Below are positions 6,920-6,941 of a stretch of DNA of 6,941 bases, piece after piece. The stretch spans positions 1-6,941 of the forward strand of contig JAJYIN010000120.1 in assembly GCA_021790075.1 (NCBI GenBank), given 5' to 3'. The notes below the pieces were generated by a model, which ran no database searches, had not been told where the DNA came from, and worked only from the letters and a program-made list of their open reading frames with translations. Both the position numbers and the translations under genes were made by a program. The DNA comes from Actinomycetes bacterium. Its GTDB lineage: Bacteria; Actinomycetota; Thermoleophilia; BMS3ABIN01. The number at the start of each line of letters is the position of its first letter. Positions within the stretch are counted from its first letter, which is position 1.

Positions 6920-6941
6920 GCCGTCCGTTTTACGCCACGGC

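Noticed and set aside
6920..6941. GCCGT/ACGGC inverted repeat after the zinc peptidase stop
   Set aside because: It is a five-base stem with a 12-base loop that ends at the last base of the window; whether a T-run follows cannot be seen.

Overview
The window is a GC-rich bacterial chromosome segment, and every substantial gene has a recognisable family. Near-consensus sigma-A style -10 boxes, strong AGGAGG ribosome binding sites, TTG and GTG starts, a TatD-linked-type radical SAM protein, a YugP-type zinc peptidase and a FlgM-like protein together suggest a Gram-positive-related or deep-branching anaerobic lineage such as a basal actinomycete, Bacillota or Chloroflexota. No rRNA or lineage marker is present, so this is a loose inference. 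There are no tRNAs, rRNAs, insertion sequences, CRISPR arrays or phage genes.

Left part (1-3344, minus strand): a tightly packed four-gene operon read right to left. It starts with a xylose-isomerase/endonuclease-IV-like TIM-barrel protein, followed by a small radical SAM protein of the TatD-associated type, an OmpR/PhoB response regulator and a PhoR-like sensor histidine kinase that runs off the left edge. The first two genes share one base at their junction, the radical SAM gene and the regulator share four bases (TTGA), and regulator and kinase are 33 bases apart. A plausible promoter (TTGGTT-N17-TAAAAT) lies upstream at 3377-3405.

Middle part (3345-3839): a 268-base divergent intergenic region with an 11-base perfect inverted repeat, three copies of a CGGCAGTA element, and a near-consensus flagellar sigma-28 promoter (CAAA-N15-TCCGATAA). 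That promoter points into a small plus-strand gene whose product looks like the C-terminal half of the anti-sigma-28 factor FlgM. Promoter type and gene identity support each other, although no other flagellar gene is visible here.

Right part (3840-6941): a minus-strand D-alanine--D-alanine ligase gene, convergent with the flgM-like gene and divergent from a plus-strand multi-membrane-span protein of the lysylphosphatidylglycerol synthase TM/flippase family. The latter appears to lack a normal start codon: the only position that fits the ribosome binding site and the first membrane helix is an ATA. A plus-strand membrane zinc metallopeptidase (YugP family) with its own extended -10 promoter closes the window. 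The three right-hand genes share a cell-envelope theme (peptidoglycan precursor, membrane lipid or flippase-like function, membrane protease), but each seems to have its own promoter.
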